From positions 248,001 through 312,000 of the forward strand of contig NZ_JAKRFI010000004.1 of NCBI RefSeq assembly GCF_022348165.1: 64,000 nucleotides of DNA, in the 5' to 3' direction. Below the pieces are notes generated by a model, which was not told the origin of the DNA, did not search any database, and was given only the letters and a program-made list of their open reading frames with translations. Origin of the DNA: Halomonas sp. McH1-25 (GTDB lineage Bacteria > Pseudomonadota > Gammaproteobacteria > Pseudomonadales > Halomonadaceae). Shown here piece by piece: positions 37,030 to 45,708 of this stretch. The number at the start of each line of letters is the position of its first letter. Positions within the stretch are counted from its first letter, which is position 1. A program made the position numbers and the translations under genes.

Positions 37030-38019
37030 CTACCATCCCTGGGTATGCGTCTCGACCAGGGTGGCGAGCAACGTAATATGATCGTCGCGGTCGTTGAGCG
37101 CAGGGATATAGCGATATACCTTGCCCCCTGCGTTCACGAAGTTGTCGCGATTCTCCACTTCCAGTTCTTCGAGCGTCTCCAGGCAATCCGCTGCGAAGGC
37201 CGGACTCATGATATCGACGTGCTCGACGCCCTGGCTGCCCCATGACTTGAGCGTTTCGTCCGTATAGGGTTTCAGCCACTCCTCGCGACCGAATCGGGAC
37301 TGGTAACTCATCTGCCATTCGTCGTCGCTCAACCCCAACGCCTCGGCAACCAGCCGGCTGGTGGTTTCGCAGTGACGGGGATAAGGATCTCCATTGTCGG
37401 CGTAGCGTTGAGGGATGCCATGGTAGGACATCAACAGTCTTCCGCGTTCGCCGCCGTGGCGAGCCCAATGATCACGTACGCTGTTGGCCAGTGCCTCGAT
37501 ATAGCCCGGATGATCGTGATAATCGCGGACCAGACGCAACTCTGGCAGGTGCGGACACGGCTTGAGCGCCTTGGCTAGGCGATCGAACACGGCGGCAGTG
37601 GTCGATTTTGAAAACTGAGGATACAGCGGCAGGACCAGGATGCGATCGACACCGGCATCGCGAAGCGCCTTCCCCGCGGTCTCCATGCTCGGCTCACCAT
37701 AGGTCATGGCCAACTCGACGGGAATGTCCTCTCCCAGTCGCTCGGCCAGGCTGGCTTTGAGCGCCTGCTGCTGCAAACGGCCAAAGACCAGCAACGGCGA
37801 GCCCTCTTGCGTCCAGATGGACTCGTAGCCTTTGGCCACTCGGGCAGGCCGCGTGCGAAGGATGAAGCCGTTCAGGATTAGCCACCATAGCGGTCGCGGC
37901 GCGTCGACGACCCGCTCGTCCCACAGAAACTCGGCAAGATAACGGCGCACTGCCTCGGGTGTCGGTGCATCCGGAGTACCTAGGTTAGCCAGCAATACAC
38001 CGAATCGGGCAGTCTTCAT
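37030..38019 (-). CDS. hemH: Ferrochelatase HemH
   Basis: Inserts Fe2+ into protoporphyrin IX, the last step of heme synthesis. It is 329 aa. The catalytic His is H200 (MSYHGIPQRY), and the conserved acidic residues lie in SPAFAADCLETLEE around 281-285. The N-terminal VLLANLGTPDAP is typical. No [2Fe-2S] cysteine cluster is seen at the C-terminus. It is divergent from a DCC-family gene across 110 bp that contain a TGTACA-centred palindrome. Confidence 0.97.
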   Translation of the reverse strand: MKTARFGVLLANLGTPDAPTPEAVRRYLAEFLWDERVVDAPRPLWWLILNGFILRTRPARVAKGYESIWTQEGSPLLVFGRLQQQALKASLAERLGEDIPVELAMTYGEPSMETAGKALRDAGVDRILVLPLYPQFSKSTTAAVFDRLAKALKPCPHLPELRLVRDYHDHPGYIEALANSVRDHWARHGGERGRLLMSYHGIPQRYADNGDPYPRHCETTSRLVAEALGLSDDEWQMSYQSRFGREEWLKPYTDETLKSWGSQGVEHVDIMSPAFAADCLETLEELEVENRDNFVNAGGKVYRYIPALNDRDDHITLLATLVETHTQGW

Positions 38020-38105
38020 CGCTCATCTCCTTGCTACGCTTTCATGAGCGGCCAGTTTACCAAGTACGGCTCGCGGATCGGGAATGAAGTTATGCTATCG
38101 ACAAG

Positions 38106-38117
38106 ATTTGTACAAAT
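38106..38117. promoter_or_regulatory. ATTTGTACAAAT palindrome in the hemH/DCC promoter region
   Basis: A perfect 12-bp dyad that lies 13 bp before the DCC start and 87 bp before hemH. On the minus strand it overlaps a weak -35/-10 pair (TTGTAC, 17 bp, TAACTT). TGTACA half-sites are used by MerR-type LitR/PplR photoregulators in pseudomonads, but only one half-site is clear here, so the link is speculative. Confidence 0.35.
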
Positions 38118-38129
38118 TTTGGAAAGCCC

Positions 38130-38567
38130 ATGTTCAAACCATTCATGTCTCATTCCGGCCAGACGCCGCAACGTACCGGAGCGTTGACTTCGCCCCTCGA
38201 TGCCCGCGCACCGATCACGCTTTTCTACGATGGCGGCTGTCCTCTCTGCCGTCGTCAGGTCGCCTGGGTCAAGCGTCAGAAAGGACATGATCGCGTGCAC
38301 TTCATCGATATTCGCGCACCAGGCTTCGATCCCACCCTATGGGGCCGAAGCTGCGATGAACTGATGGGGCGACTGTACGCTCTCGACGGCGAAGGGCGTT
38401 GGTACGCCGGCATGGATTCGACGCGTGCGCTCTATGTCGTATTGGGCTATCGGGGAAGGGTGAAGCTATCCAGCCTGCCGGGGCTCGGCGTGATGCTCGA
38501 CAGGCTGTATCTGGCAGTGGCGAAGCGGCGCAATCGCATCGGCCGATGGATTGGCCGTAATGAGTGA
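38130..38567 (+). CDS. DCC-family thiol-disulfide oxidoreductase-like protein
   Basis: 145 aa (DUF393). The DGGCPLC motif near residue 35 gives the family its name; the two cysteines form a CxxC-like redox pair. Substrate and partner are unknown. A GGAAAG site lies before the ATG; M6 is an alternative start. It is divergent from hemH and converges on the small gene that follows. Confidence 0.85.
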   Translation: MFKPFMSHSGQTPQRTGALTSPLDARAPITLFYDGGCPLCRRQVAWVKRQKGHDRVHFIDIRAPGFDPTLWGRSCDELMGRLYALDGEGRWYAGMDSTRALYVVLGYRGRVKLSSLPGLGVMLDRLYLAVAKRRNRIGRWIGRNE

Positions 38568-38577
38568 AAACAGCGGA

Positions 38578-38883
38578 TCAGAAGACCAGCGGCATGCGTG
38601 ACGTGAGCGGCTCGTGATACTGGTTGGCCTCATGACCGATCATTTCGTCATAGGCCACGAACTGCACGAGATACGCCCGATGAATACCGGCCCGCTTGAG
38701 CTCCAGGTAGGCATCGTCCAGGGAACGAAACAGCACCGGTTTGCCCTGACGCATCAATAAATGGCGCTCGCCTTCCACGTCTTCCAGTTCGATCTGATAG
38801 AAATTGCTGCCGGCGTGGCTGATGATGCGGATTTCATAGTTGTCGTTATGTTCGGCAAATGCTTTGAGTTCTTTGAAATTCAT
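38578..38883 (-). CDS. Small conserved hypothetical protein (DUF6482-like)
   Basis: 101 aa, soluble, mixed charge, no signal or membrane segment. It looks like the short DUF6482 family, recalled from the MNFKELKAFAE start and the FRSLDDAYLELKRAG region; no function is assigned. A strong AGGAGGGGAG ribosome binding site supports it as a real gene. It stands alone between the DCC gene (10 bp away, convergent) and the EAL gene. Confidence 0.65.
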   Translation of the reverse strand: MNFKELKAFAEHNDNYEIRIISHAGSNFYQIELEDVEGERHLLMRQGKPVLFRSLDDAYLELKRAGIHRAYLVQFVAYDEMIGHEANQYHEPLTSRMPLVF

Positions 38884-38990
38884 GCTCCCCTCCTGGGAAA
38901 ACTATTGGAATGATTGGCTGGGCCCAGCCTGGCCCTTGCCCGATGACAACGTCATGTCCATTCGACGTCGCCTCTATGACCGTTTTCGGT

Positions 38991-40748
38991 CTATTGAGTT
39001 CGGCGTCCTGTCACTACGGCCCGCCCGTTGGCACTGCGCTTGGCCACGGACTTCCATTGCCCCCAGATATCGCTAATCGTCTCGATAGACAATGGCTGGG
39101 TGACCGTCAGTGCCACCACGGACACCCTGACCAGCGGAAAAAAGCGCCGCGTACCGAATCGGTCCATGGCCTGGAAACCGCCCTCATCGACGGTCTGGCG
39201 CGGCAATTTGCCCCGGCACGCCTCGGCGAACCTGGCCTGCAAGCGCGCTAACCGCCGCTGCACATCCGTCACCCGCCCCAGCAGCAGGACGAAATCGTCA
39301 CCGCCGAGATGGCCGAGAAAATCGCCTTGTTCACAGTCGGCCTGCAGCGTTTCGGCCAGCGCCAGTAGCAAACTGTCGCCAAGCGCATAGCCGAAGCGAT
39401 CGTTGAATGGCTTGAAATTGTCCAGATCGAACAGGCAAGCCACGAACGGCAACGACGTCTGACAACTGCGCTCCAGAGCGGCCCGAATCGGCAAGTTACC
39501 GGGCAGTTGCGTCAACGGGTTGGCCTGGCGAGCCAGTTGCACCTGCCGCTCTGTAATTAACTGTAGCAGATGCATGACCTGCCCCATGCCCTGATAAAAG
39601 CCATGCTTTGTAATGGAAAAGTCTTCGTCGCTGACTCCGTGCTCGCGCGCCGTCACCTTGCGTGATACTTGTTCCAGTGGCTCATCCACTTCGACGGTCA
39701 GCGCGAAGGGATTCATCACACGGCTGACTGGCTGCTTGCCATGCAGGTCGAAGCCATAGCGCTTACCTACCAGCCCCATCAGTTGACGACGCGACAAGGT
39801 GCCGATGACTCGGCATTCGCCATCGACCACGGCCAGGGCATTGACCTGGGGTAGCTCGCCGAAGCGCTCTGCCGCCCGGGCTACGGTCATATCGGGCGTC
39901 AATACCGGCTGCGGCTGTATCAGCTTATGTAATGCGCTGTCCGCCAGTTGACGTCGATTGCGCCGTTGCAGTTCGACGAGCCGAGCGTCGAGAGCAGCAC
40001 GCTCTTGCCCGGGACGAGGCGTGGGGTGGCCGAACAGCCAGCCCTGACAGAAATCGACCCCCAGCTCGAGCAGTACATCCAGCTCCTCGACCCGTTCGAC
40101 GCCCTCGGCAATGACCTGGCTGCCCAGGCCGTGGGAAATCTCGATGAACGAGCGGACGAAGCGACGCTTGGTACGGTCGCTATCGATGCCCTGCACGAAG
40201 TGGCGGTCGAGCTTGACGAATTCCGGGGAAAGATGCGACCACAAGCGCAGGCTGGCATAACCGTCACCCAGATCGTCGAGCGCGATGGCGAATCCCATCG
40301 ACTGGTAATGGCGCACGGCCTCGGCCATCAACTCGGGGTCGATACCCGGCGACTGTTCGGTCAGTTCGATGACCAGACGATGGGGGGCCAGCCCGCTGCG
40401 CTCGAGGAGTTCCCGGGTCATGCCGCTGCGGTGTGCCGGATCCAGCAGGACTTCGGGCGTGACATTGAGAAACAGCCGATCTTCCAACCCTTGAGCGGCC
40501 CACCCGGTAATCGCTCGTCGGCGGCATGCCTGCTCGAGCGAGGCCAGCCTGCCCGAGACCCGCGCCTCGTCGAACATCGTCAACGGCTGGACATAGGGTG
40601 TTCCTACCGGACCCCGCGCCAGCGCCTCGTAGGCAATGACCCGCCCGGCGCGCGGCGAGACGATGGGCTGAAAGTGAACCTCGATGCGCTCAGCGTCGAT
40701 CACCTCGGCGAGGGAGAAAGAGGGAGTGTGGCTGGTCAGGATCGTCAT
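38991..40748 (-). CDS. EAL-CBS-GGDEF protein, likely c-di-GMP phosphodiesterase
   Basis: 585 aa with no membrane segment. An N-terminal EAL domain (about 15-255) keeps the catalytic residues: E41 in EALAR, N95, E128, the D158-D159 pair, K179 and E215. A CBS pair follows (about 280-370). The C-terminal GGDEF domain (about 405-560) has GGDDF at 482-486 instead of GG(D/E)EF and may be inactive or regulatory. The order EAL first, CBS in the middle, GGDEF last is unusual but known. Expected role: degradation of c-di-GMP, possibly gated by nucleotide binding to CBS. Confidence 0.88.
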   Translation of the reverse strand: MTILTSHTPSFSLAEVIDAERIEVHFQPIVSPRAGRVIAYEALARGPVGTPYVQPLTMFDEARVSGRLASLEQACRRRAITGWAAQGLEDRLFLNVTPEVLLDPAHRSGMTRELLERSGLAPHRLVIELTEQSPGIDPELMAEAVRHYQSMGFAIALDDLGDGYASLRLWSHLSPEFVKLDRHFVQGIDSDRTKRRFVRSFIEISHGLGSQVIAEGVERVEELDVLLELGVDFCQGWLFGHPTPRPGQERAALDARLVELQRRNRRQLADSALHKLIQPQPVLTPDMTVARAAERFGELPQVNALAVVDGECRVIGTLSRRQLMGLVGKRYGFDLHGKQPVSRVMNPFALTVEVDEPLEQVSRKVTAREHGVSDEDFSITKHGFYQGMGQVMHLLQLITERQVQLARQANPLTQLPGNLPIRAALERSCQTSLPFVACLFDLDNFKPFNDRFGYALGDSLLLALAETLQADCEQGDFLGHLGGDDFVLLLGRVTDVQRRLARLQARFAEACRGKLPRQTVDEGGFQAMDRFGTRRFFPLVRVSVVALTVTQPLSIETISDIWGQWKSVAKRSANGRAVVTGRRTQ

Positions 40749-40793
40749 ACCACACGTTATGCCCCGTCATGATGTCAGTCTGATGACAGGCAC

Positions 40794-41090
40794 TCAGTCA
40801 CGCTGATAACTGGAGGGATCGATGGCCACGCCCAGTGAATTGCGATCCACCCACTTACCGGCCTTGGTTTCCTTGTAGCGGAACACCACGCGGTCACCGA
40901 CCGCCACCGGCAACTCGGCATCCTCGGTCTGGTAGCTGTAGGTCTCGCCGTCGACCACCAGGCTATAGCGATACAGATCCGGCATACCCAGCCACTCCTT
41001 GAACGGCCCCTCGCGATCCATGCTCTCCAGCGTGCCACGCGCCTCGAGTTTGGGAGTACGCTTGCGCTTGCCACGAAAACCGCCCGCCAT
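40794..41090 (-). CDS. Small conserved hypothetical protein next to dnaB
   Basis: 98 aa. A basic N-terminus (MAGGFRGKRKRTPKLEARG) is followed by a region with beta-strand character (YRYSLVVDGETYSYQTED, VGDRVVFRYKE). The ATG at 41090 has a strong AAAGGAGG site, so translation is likely. It could be a small nucleic-acid-binding beta-barrel, but I do not recognise the family. It lies 72 bp downstream of dnaB on the same strand. Confidence 0.6.
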   Translation of the reverse strand: MAGGFRGKRKRTPKLEARGTLESMDREGPFKEWLGMPDLYRYSLVVDGETYSYQTEDAELPVAVGDRVVFRYKETKAGKWVDRNSLGVAIDPSSYQRD

Positions 41091-41162
41091 GCTGCCTCCT
41101 TTCGTAATCATGCCTATCGGAGGGGCGGCATTATACGGCGCCCCATAACAGTCTCAAGTGAA

Positions 41163-42551
41163 TCACTCGCCGAAATGCTGACCGTAACTATCCGGTGCGA
41201 GATCCTCGAAGCGCGTGTACTTGCCGATGAAGGCCATGTGCACGGTACCGATCGGCCCGTTACGCTGCTTACCGATGATCAGTTCGGCCAGTCCCTTGTT
41301 GTCGGGATTGTCAGGATTATAGACCTCGTCGCGGTAGACGAAGGCAATCAAATCGGCGTCCTGCTCGATAGCGCCCGACTCGCGCAGGTCCGACATCACC
41401 GGCCGCTTGTTGGGGCGCTGTTCCAGCGAGCGGTTGAGCTGCGATAGCGCAATCACCGGACAACCGAACTCCTTGGCCAACCCTTTCAGCGAGCGCGATA
41501 TTTCCGAGATCTCGCCGGTGCGGTTCTCAGAAAAGCCGGGAATCTGCATCAACTGCAAATAGTCGATCATGATCAGACCGATGTTGTCATGTTCGCGGAC
41601 GATACGCCGGATGCGTGAACGCATCTCGTTGGGCGACAGTGCCGCCGTATCGTCGATGAACAGTTGCTTGTCCTTGAGCAGGTTGACTGCCGAGGTCAGG
41701 CGCGGCCAATCCTCGTCCTCGAGTTGCCCGGTACGAACGCGCGTCTGATCGATACGCCCCAGTGACGACAGCATACGCAGCATCAGGGCCTCGGCCGGCA
41801 TCTCCATGGAGAACACCACGACCGGCTTGTCGCTGGAAATCACGGCATGCTCGACCAGATTCATGGCGAAGGTGGTCTTGCCCATGGAGGGGCGCCCGGC
41901 AATGATCACCAGATCGGACGGCTGCAAGCCTGAAGTCATGTCGTCGAGATCGCGAAAACCCGACGACAGACCGGTCATCTGGCCCTGCATGTTGAACAGT
42001 TCGTCGATACGATCGACGGCTCTGGAGAGCAGCTGGCTCATACCGATGGGGCCGCCTGACTTGGGCCGCGACTCGCTGATCTGAAAGACCAGCCGCTCGG
42101 CTTCGTTGACCAGCTCGTCGGCCGGCCGTCCCTGAGGGCTGAAAGCCCCTTCGGCGATCTGGTTGGCGGCCTGAATCAGCTTACGCAACGTGGCCCGCTC
42201 ACGAACGATATCGGCGTAGGCACGAATGTTTCCGGCCGACGGTGTGTTGCGGGCCAACTCCGCCAGGTAGGCCAACCCACCCACGGTCTCGAGCTGATCA
42301 CGCGACTCCAGCGCCTCGGATAGCGTCACCACGTCGAGAGGATGTCCCGCCTCTGCCAGCTGGGTCATGGCATTGAAGGCCAGACGATGCTCGTAACGGT
42401 AGAAATCATCCGCCACCAGCCGCTCGGAGACCGTATCCCAGGCATCATTGTCGAGCATCAGACCGCCCAGCACGGATTGCTCGGCCTCCAATGAATGCGG
42501 CGGCACCTTCAGTGCCGCAGTTTCCTGATCGAGTTCCAGAGTGTCACTCAT
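41163..42551 (-). CDS. dnaB: Replicative DNA helicase DnaB
   Basis: Hexameric 5'-3' helicase of the replication fork. It is 462 aa. The N-terminal DnaG-interacting domain and the RecA-like C-terminal domain are present; Walker A is GRPSMGKTT and MIDYLQLM is the Walker B region. The arrangement rpsF-rpsR-DUF2232-rplI-dnaB is conserved in gammaproteobacteria, but here a strong terminator sits between rplI and dnaB. No intein is seen. Confidence 0.98.
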   Translation of the reverse strand: MSDTLELDQETAALKVPPHSLEAEQSVLGGLMLDNDAWDTVSERLVADDFYRYEHRLAFNAMTQLAEAGHPLDVVTLSEALESRDQLETVGGLAYLAELARNTPSAGNIRAYADIVRERATLRKLIQAANQIAEGAFSPQGRPADELVNEAERLVFQISESRPKSGGPIGMSQLLSRAVDRIDELFNMQGQMTGLSSGFRDLDDMTSGLQPSDLVIIAGRPSMGKTTFAMNLVEHAVISSDKPVVVFSMEMPAEALMLRMLSSLGRIDQTRVRTGQLEDEDWPRLTSAVNLLKDKQLFIDDTAALSPNEMRSRIRRIVREHDNIGLIMIDYLQLMQIPGFSENRTGEISEISRSLKGLAKEFGCPVIALSQLNRSLEQRPNKRPVMSDLRESGAIEQDADLIAFVYRDEVYNPDNPDNKGLAELIIGKQRNGPIGTVHMAFIGKYTRFEDLAPDSYGQHFGE

Positions 42552-42672
42552 GGGATGTTCCGCCGGGATGAAATAGCCTGCAGGGAGCGTGGAAACGGTT
42601 GCGTCATTCTATCCTATCGCCTCGTGCGACCGTAGCCGGGATACACTCCGGAACACACGGTTATTCGGCCAT

Positions 42673-42703
42673 AAAAAAACGCGGCAGCCGAAGCTGCCGC
42701 GTT
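42673..42703 (-). terminator. Intrinsic terminator of the rpsF-rplI operon
   Basis: An 11-bp perfect stem (42678-42688 with 42693-42703) with tetraloop, followed on the minus strand by seven U residues (A-run at 42673-42679). It lies 20 bp after the rplI stop and before dnaB. Confidence 0.92.
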
Positions 42704-42722
42704 GGGTATCGCAATGTGCGGC

Positions 42723-43169
42723 TTATTCGGCCACGACCACGATACGGATGGTAGCGTCGACTTCCGCATGCAAGCGCAGTTGGATATCGTATTCGCCAGT
42801 TGCGCGGATCGGCCCTTCGGGCATGCGAACTTCGCTTTTGGCCACGTCGATGCCGGCCTGGGCAAGGGCGTCGGCCAGGTCACGCGGACCGATGGAGCCG
42901 AACAGCTTGCCTTCGTCGCCGGCCTTGGCCACCAACGACAGTTCGATGTCGTTGAGCTGTTCGGCACGGGCTTCGGCTTCGCTCTTGCGCTCGTTGGCCT
43001 GAGCTTCGAGCTCGGCGCGCTGCGCTTCGAAGGCTTCCACGTTTTCTTTGGTTGCCGGCACGGCCAGGCCGTAGGGAACCAGGTAGTTACGGCCATAACC
43101 GGGCTTGACGGTGACCTTGTCACCCAGACCACCCAGCTTGCCGATATTGTCGAGCAGAATGACTTCCAT
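42723..43169 (-). CDS. rplI: 50S ribosomal protein L9
   Basis: 148 aa. [22 protein letters not shown] is the standard N-terminal domain; the long connecting helix ([25 protein letters not shown]) and the C-terminal domain follow. It is last gene of the rpsF-rpsR-DUF2232-rplI operon and is followed by the intrinsic terminator. Confidence 0.98.
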   Translation of the reverse strand: MEVILLDNIGKLGGLGDKVTVKPGYGRNYLVPYGLAVPATKENVEAFEAQRAELEAQANERKSEAEARAEQLNDIELSLVAKAGDEGKLFGSIGPRDLADALAQAGIDVAKSEVRMPEGPIRATGEYDIQLRLHAEVDATIRIVVVAE

Positions 43170-43184
43170 CTCGTTAACCTCTTG

Positions 43185-44036
43185 TCATTGGCTGCGGGCC
43201 AATCGGCCGCGGAAATCCGCAAAGGTATCGATGAAACCCAGCAGCAGCACAATCAGAATCATGGGCCAGGTGGTCAACAGCAACACATAGAATGCCGCCA
43301 ACCACAGCCCGTTCATCCCCTTGAGACCAATCAACCCGTGTATCAGCGCAACGCCACTCACTAGCAGCGGAACCCAGGCAAGCATGGTCAGCGCAGGTAG
43401 CGCAAAGACCATGCCCAGTACGACCAGCACGACCAGAGCGATGAGTTCCCGACCCGATAGACGCAGGGCATGAAACTCGGTCCGGAAGCCGCCGGGATTG
43501 TACAATCCGGCCTGCCAGCTACGCGCCAGCGCCAGACAGGCCACCGAGGCCAGCATGACGATCAATCCGGTTACCCCGCCGATCAGCAGGGTGGCCAGTC
43601 GCTCGGTCGCCACGCCCTGTTCGGTGAGATCGGCGAGCATGCGCTCGATCTCGGGCGACGACTGGCGCAACTGATCGAGTAACGGCCCCGCCCCACCGGG
43701 AGGCAGGAAGATGCCCAACTGAACCATCACTGCCCCGACCAGGGCGCCGACGATCAGTGTCTCGCTCCAGCGCATGCGCGAACGCAGCACGGTCGCCATC
43801 AGCGTTACCAGCAGCAGGCTGGCCAGCGGAATCGTGTCGCCCTGCACCCACCACCAGCCGGAGGGAAGTGCAGCGGCGACGACCACCGGCATAGCCGGCC
43901 CCAGGCCGCGCCGTAGGGTCACCAGAGCGGCCACTGCGGCGCTGAACCAGAACAGCCAGGGAATCACGGCGGCAAGGGCAGCGGCACCCGCAGCCTGCGG
44001 TGTGCCGCGCATCACCCAGCGAGCCAGAGGCAGCAT
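43185..44036 (-). CDS. DUF2232 multi-pass membrane protein
   Basis: 283 aa with about eight hydrophobic segments. It belongs to the DUF2232 family of poorly understood membrane proteins commonly encoded between rpsR and rplI in Pseudomonas-like bacteria. The ATG at 44036 is used; a GTG one codon earlier is also possible. The function is unknown. Confidence 0.8.
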   Translation of the reverse strand: MLPLARWVMRGTPQAAGAAALAAVIPWLFWFSAAVAALVTLRRGLGPAMPVVVAAALPSGWWWVQGDTIPLASLLLVTLMATVLRSRMRWSETLIVGALVGAVMVQLGIFLPPGGAGPLLDQLRQSSPEIERMLADLTEQGVATERLATLLIGGVTGLIVMLASVACLALARSWQAGLYNPGGFRTEFHALRLSGRELIALVVLVVLGMVFALPALTMLAWVPLLVSGVALIHGLIGLKGMNGLWLAAFYVLLLTTWPMILIVLLLGFIDTFADFRGRLARSQ

Positions 44037-44049
44037 CACGCGATACGAC

Positions 44050-44277
44050 TTACTGGTGGCTGTCGGTGTAGGGCAGCAACGCCAGATAGCGAGCGCGCTT
44101 GATGGCAGTGGCGAGCTGGCGCTGGTAGCGCGCTCGTGTGCCAGTGATGCGGCTCGGGACGATCTTGCCGGTCTCGGTGATGTACGCCTTGAGGGTATCG
44201 ATATCCTTGTAATCGATATACTTCACGCCTTCGGCGGTGAAGCGGCAGAACTTGCGGCGACGGAAAAAGCGTGCCAT
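44050..44277 (-). CDS. rpsR: 30S ribosomal protein S18
   Basis: 75 aa, basic, normal length. [20 protein letters not shown] is the S18 signature. It lies 24 bp after rpsF. Confidence 0.98.
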   Translation of the reverse strand: MARFFRRRKFCRFTAEGVKYIDYKDIDTLKAYITETGKIVPSRITGTRARYQRQLATAIKRARYLALLPYTDSHQ

Positions 44278-44301
44278 GGATTATCCTCCTGGGTGTGCGA
44301 G

Positions 44302-44697
44302 TTAGCTGGCTTCGGCGGTTTCGGAGCGCTCGGAACGCGGACGCTCGGGGCGGTCTTCACGACGCGGACGCTTGTCGTCAGCCTGCTTCATCATCGGAGA
44401 AGCTTCGGTGACGGCTTCCTTGCAGCGCACGACCAGGCTACGGATGATGGCATCGTTGAAGCGGAAGATGTTCTCGATTTCTTCGAGAGTCTCGCCGCGG
44501 CATTCGATGTTCATCAGTACGTAGTGGGCCTTGTGGATCTTGTTGATCGGGTAAGCCAGGTGACGACGGCCCCAATCCTCGAGACGATGCACGGTGCCAC
44601 CGTTTTCGGTGACGATGCCGGTATAACGCTCGACCATAGCCGGCACTTGCTCGCTCTGATCCGGGTGGACCATGAACACGATTTCGTAATGACGCAT
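44302..44697 (-). CDS. rpsF: 30S ribosomal protein S6
   Basis: 131 aa. [18 protein letters not shown], the [11 protein letters not shown] segment and the HYVLMNIEC strand are typical. The C-terminal tail is charged (Arg, Glu and Ser) and contains no run of glutamates like that added by RimK in E. coli, though it ends SETAEAS. A consensus promoter lies about 100 bp upstream. Confidence 0.98.
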   Translation of the reverse strand: MRHYEIVFMVHPDQSEQVPAMVERYTGIVTENGGTVHRLEDWGRRHLAYPINKIHKAHYVLMNIECRGETLEEIENIFRFNDAIIRSLVVRCKEAVTEASPMMKQADDKRPRREDRPERPRSERSETAEAS

Positions 44698-44799
44698 GAT
44701 GTCTCCTTACGGTTTGACAGCTTCCGGATGGCGAAAAATTCACCACGGGGAAGCAAGGAGTCGTGATTTACTGGGTGAGGGTGTTCGAAGAACCGCACA

Positions 44800-44828
44800 A
44801 TTGTAGTGATCGCGCCCCGTGCTTGCAA
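44800..44828 (-). promoter_or_regulatory. Sigma-70 promoter of the rpsF operon
   Basis: On the minus strand: TTGCAA (44828-44823), 17-bp spacer, TACAAT (44805-44800). It is about 100 bp upstream of the rpsF ATG, leaving room for an untranslated leader of about 95 nt that could carry the S6:S18 autoregulatory structure known in other bacteria. Confidence 0.6.
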
Positions 44829-44847
44829 GAAATGCCGGGCGGGAGAC

Positions 44848-45708
44848 TCATTCCACCGTGGCAGGCCGTGCCAGGCCGCGCTGCCGCACGATCTCGTAGA
44901 GACAGATACCGGTGGCCACGGACACGTTGAGGCTCGACACGCTGCCGGCCATGGGCAGCTTGACCAGACCGTCGCAGGCCTCGCGCGTCAGACGACGCAT
45001 ACCTTTGCCCTCCGCGCCCATGACCAGTGCACAGGCGCCGGTGAAATCGGCTTCGAACAGGCCGGCCTCGGCTTCGCCTGCAGTGCCGGTGATCCACACC
45101 CCGGCGTCCTTGAGACGCTGCATGGCGCGGGCCAGGTTGGTGACCTGATAGACGGGCACGCTCTCGGCGGCCCCGCAGGCCACCTTGCGTACCGTCGCGT
45201 TGAGCGGGGCAGCCTTGTCCTTGGGAACGATGACGCCATGGGCGCCGGCAGCATCGGCACTACGCAGACAGGCACCGAAATTGTGCACGTCCGTCACGCC
45301 GTCCAGCACCAGCAGAAGCGGCGGCTCGGACTGCTGCCAGGCACCCAGACGCAGCATTAGCGCCTCTTCACTCTGTACGGTCAGCGGCGGACAAAACGCA
45401 ATGACGCCTTGGTGCGCAGCCTCCCCCGCCAGCTCGTCGAGCACCTCGCGCGGCTGCATCACCAGGTGAGCCCCGGCATCGCGAGCCTCGGCGACCAGCT
45501 CCTCCAGACGCGAACCGGCCTGGCCTTCCTGGATCCATAGCTCACGCGGAGCTTCGCCCCGTGCCAACAAGGCACGCACGGCATGCACACCGAATACGCT
45601 ATCCAGCCCGCCCGGCACGCTGACCGAGGATGACCGTCGAGTCGAATTCGACTTGCCGCGCCCGGCCGGAGACTTATGACGCGGTCGCGCGGCGCCATTG
45701 CGACTCAT
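44848..45708 (-). CDS. rlmB: 23S rRNA Gm2251 methyltransferase RlmB
   Basis: SPOUT-class 2'-O-methyltransferase. It is 286 aa, about 40 longer than E. coli RlmB (243); the extra residues form a basic, Ser/Arg-rich N-terminal extension (MSRNGAARPRHKSPAGRGK...). The substrate-binding domain (VFGVHAVRALL) and the knot motifs (DGVTDVHNFGACLRSADAAG; VMGAEGKGMRRL; SSLNVSVA) are intact. It overlaps the rnr stop by four bases, giving the conserved rnr-rlmB pair. Confidence 0.96.
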   Translation of the reverse strand: MSRNGAARPRHKSPAGRGKSNSTRRSSSVSVPGGLDSVFGVHAVRALLARGEAPRELWIQEGQAGSRLEELVAEARDAGAHLVMQPREVLDELAGEAAHQGVIAFCPPLTVQSEEALMLRLGAWQQSEPPLLLVLDGVTDVHNFGACLRSADAAGAHGVIVPKDKAAPLNATVRKVACGAAESVPVYQVTNLARAMQRLKDAGVWITGTAGEAEAGLFEADFTGACALVMGAEGKGMRRLTREACDGLVKLPMAGSVSSLNVSVATGICLYEIVRQRGLARPATVE

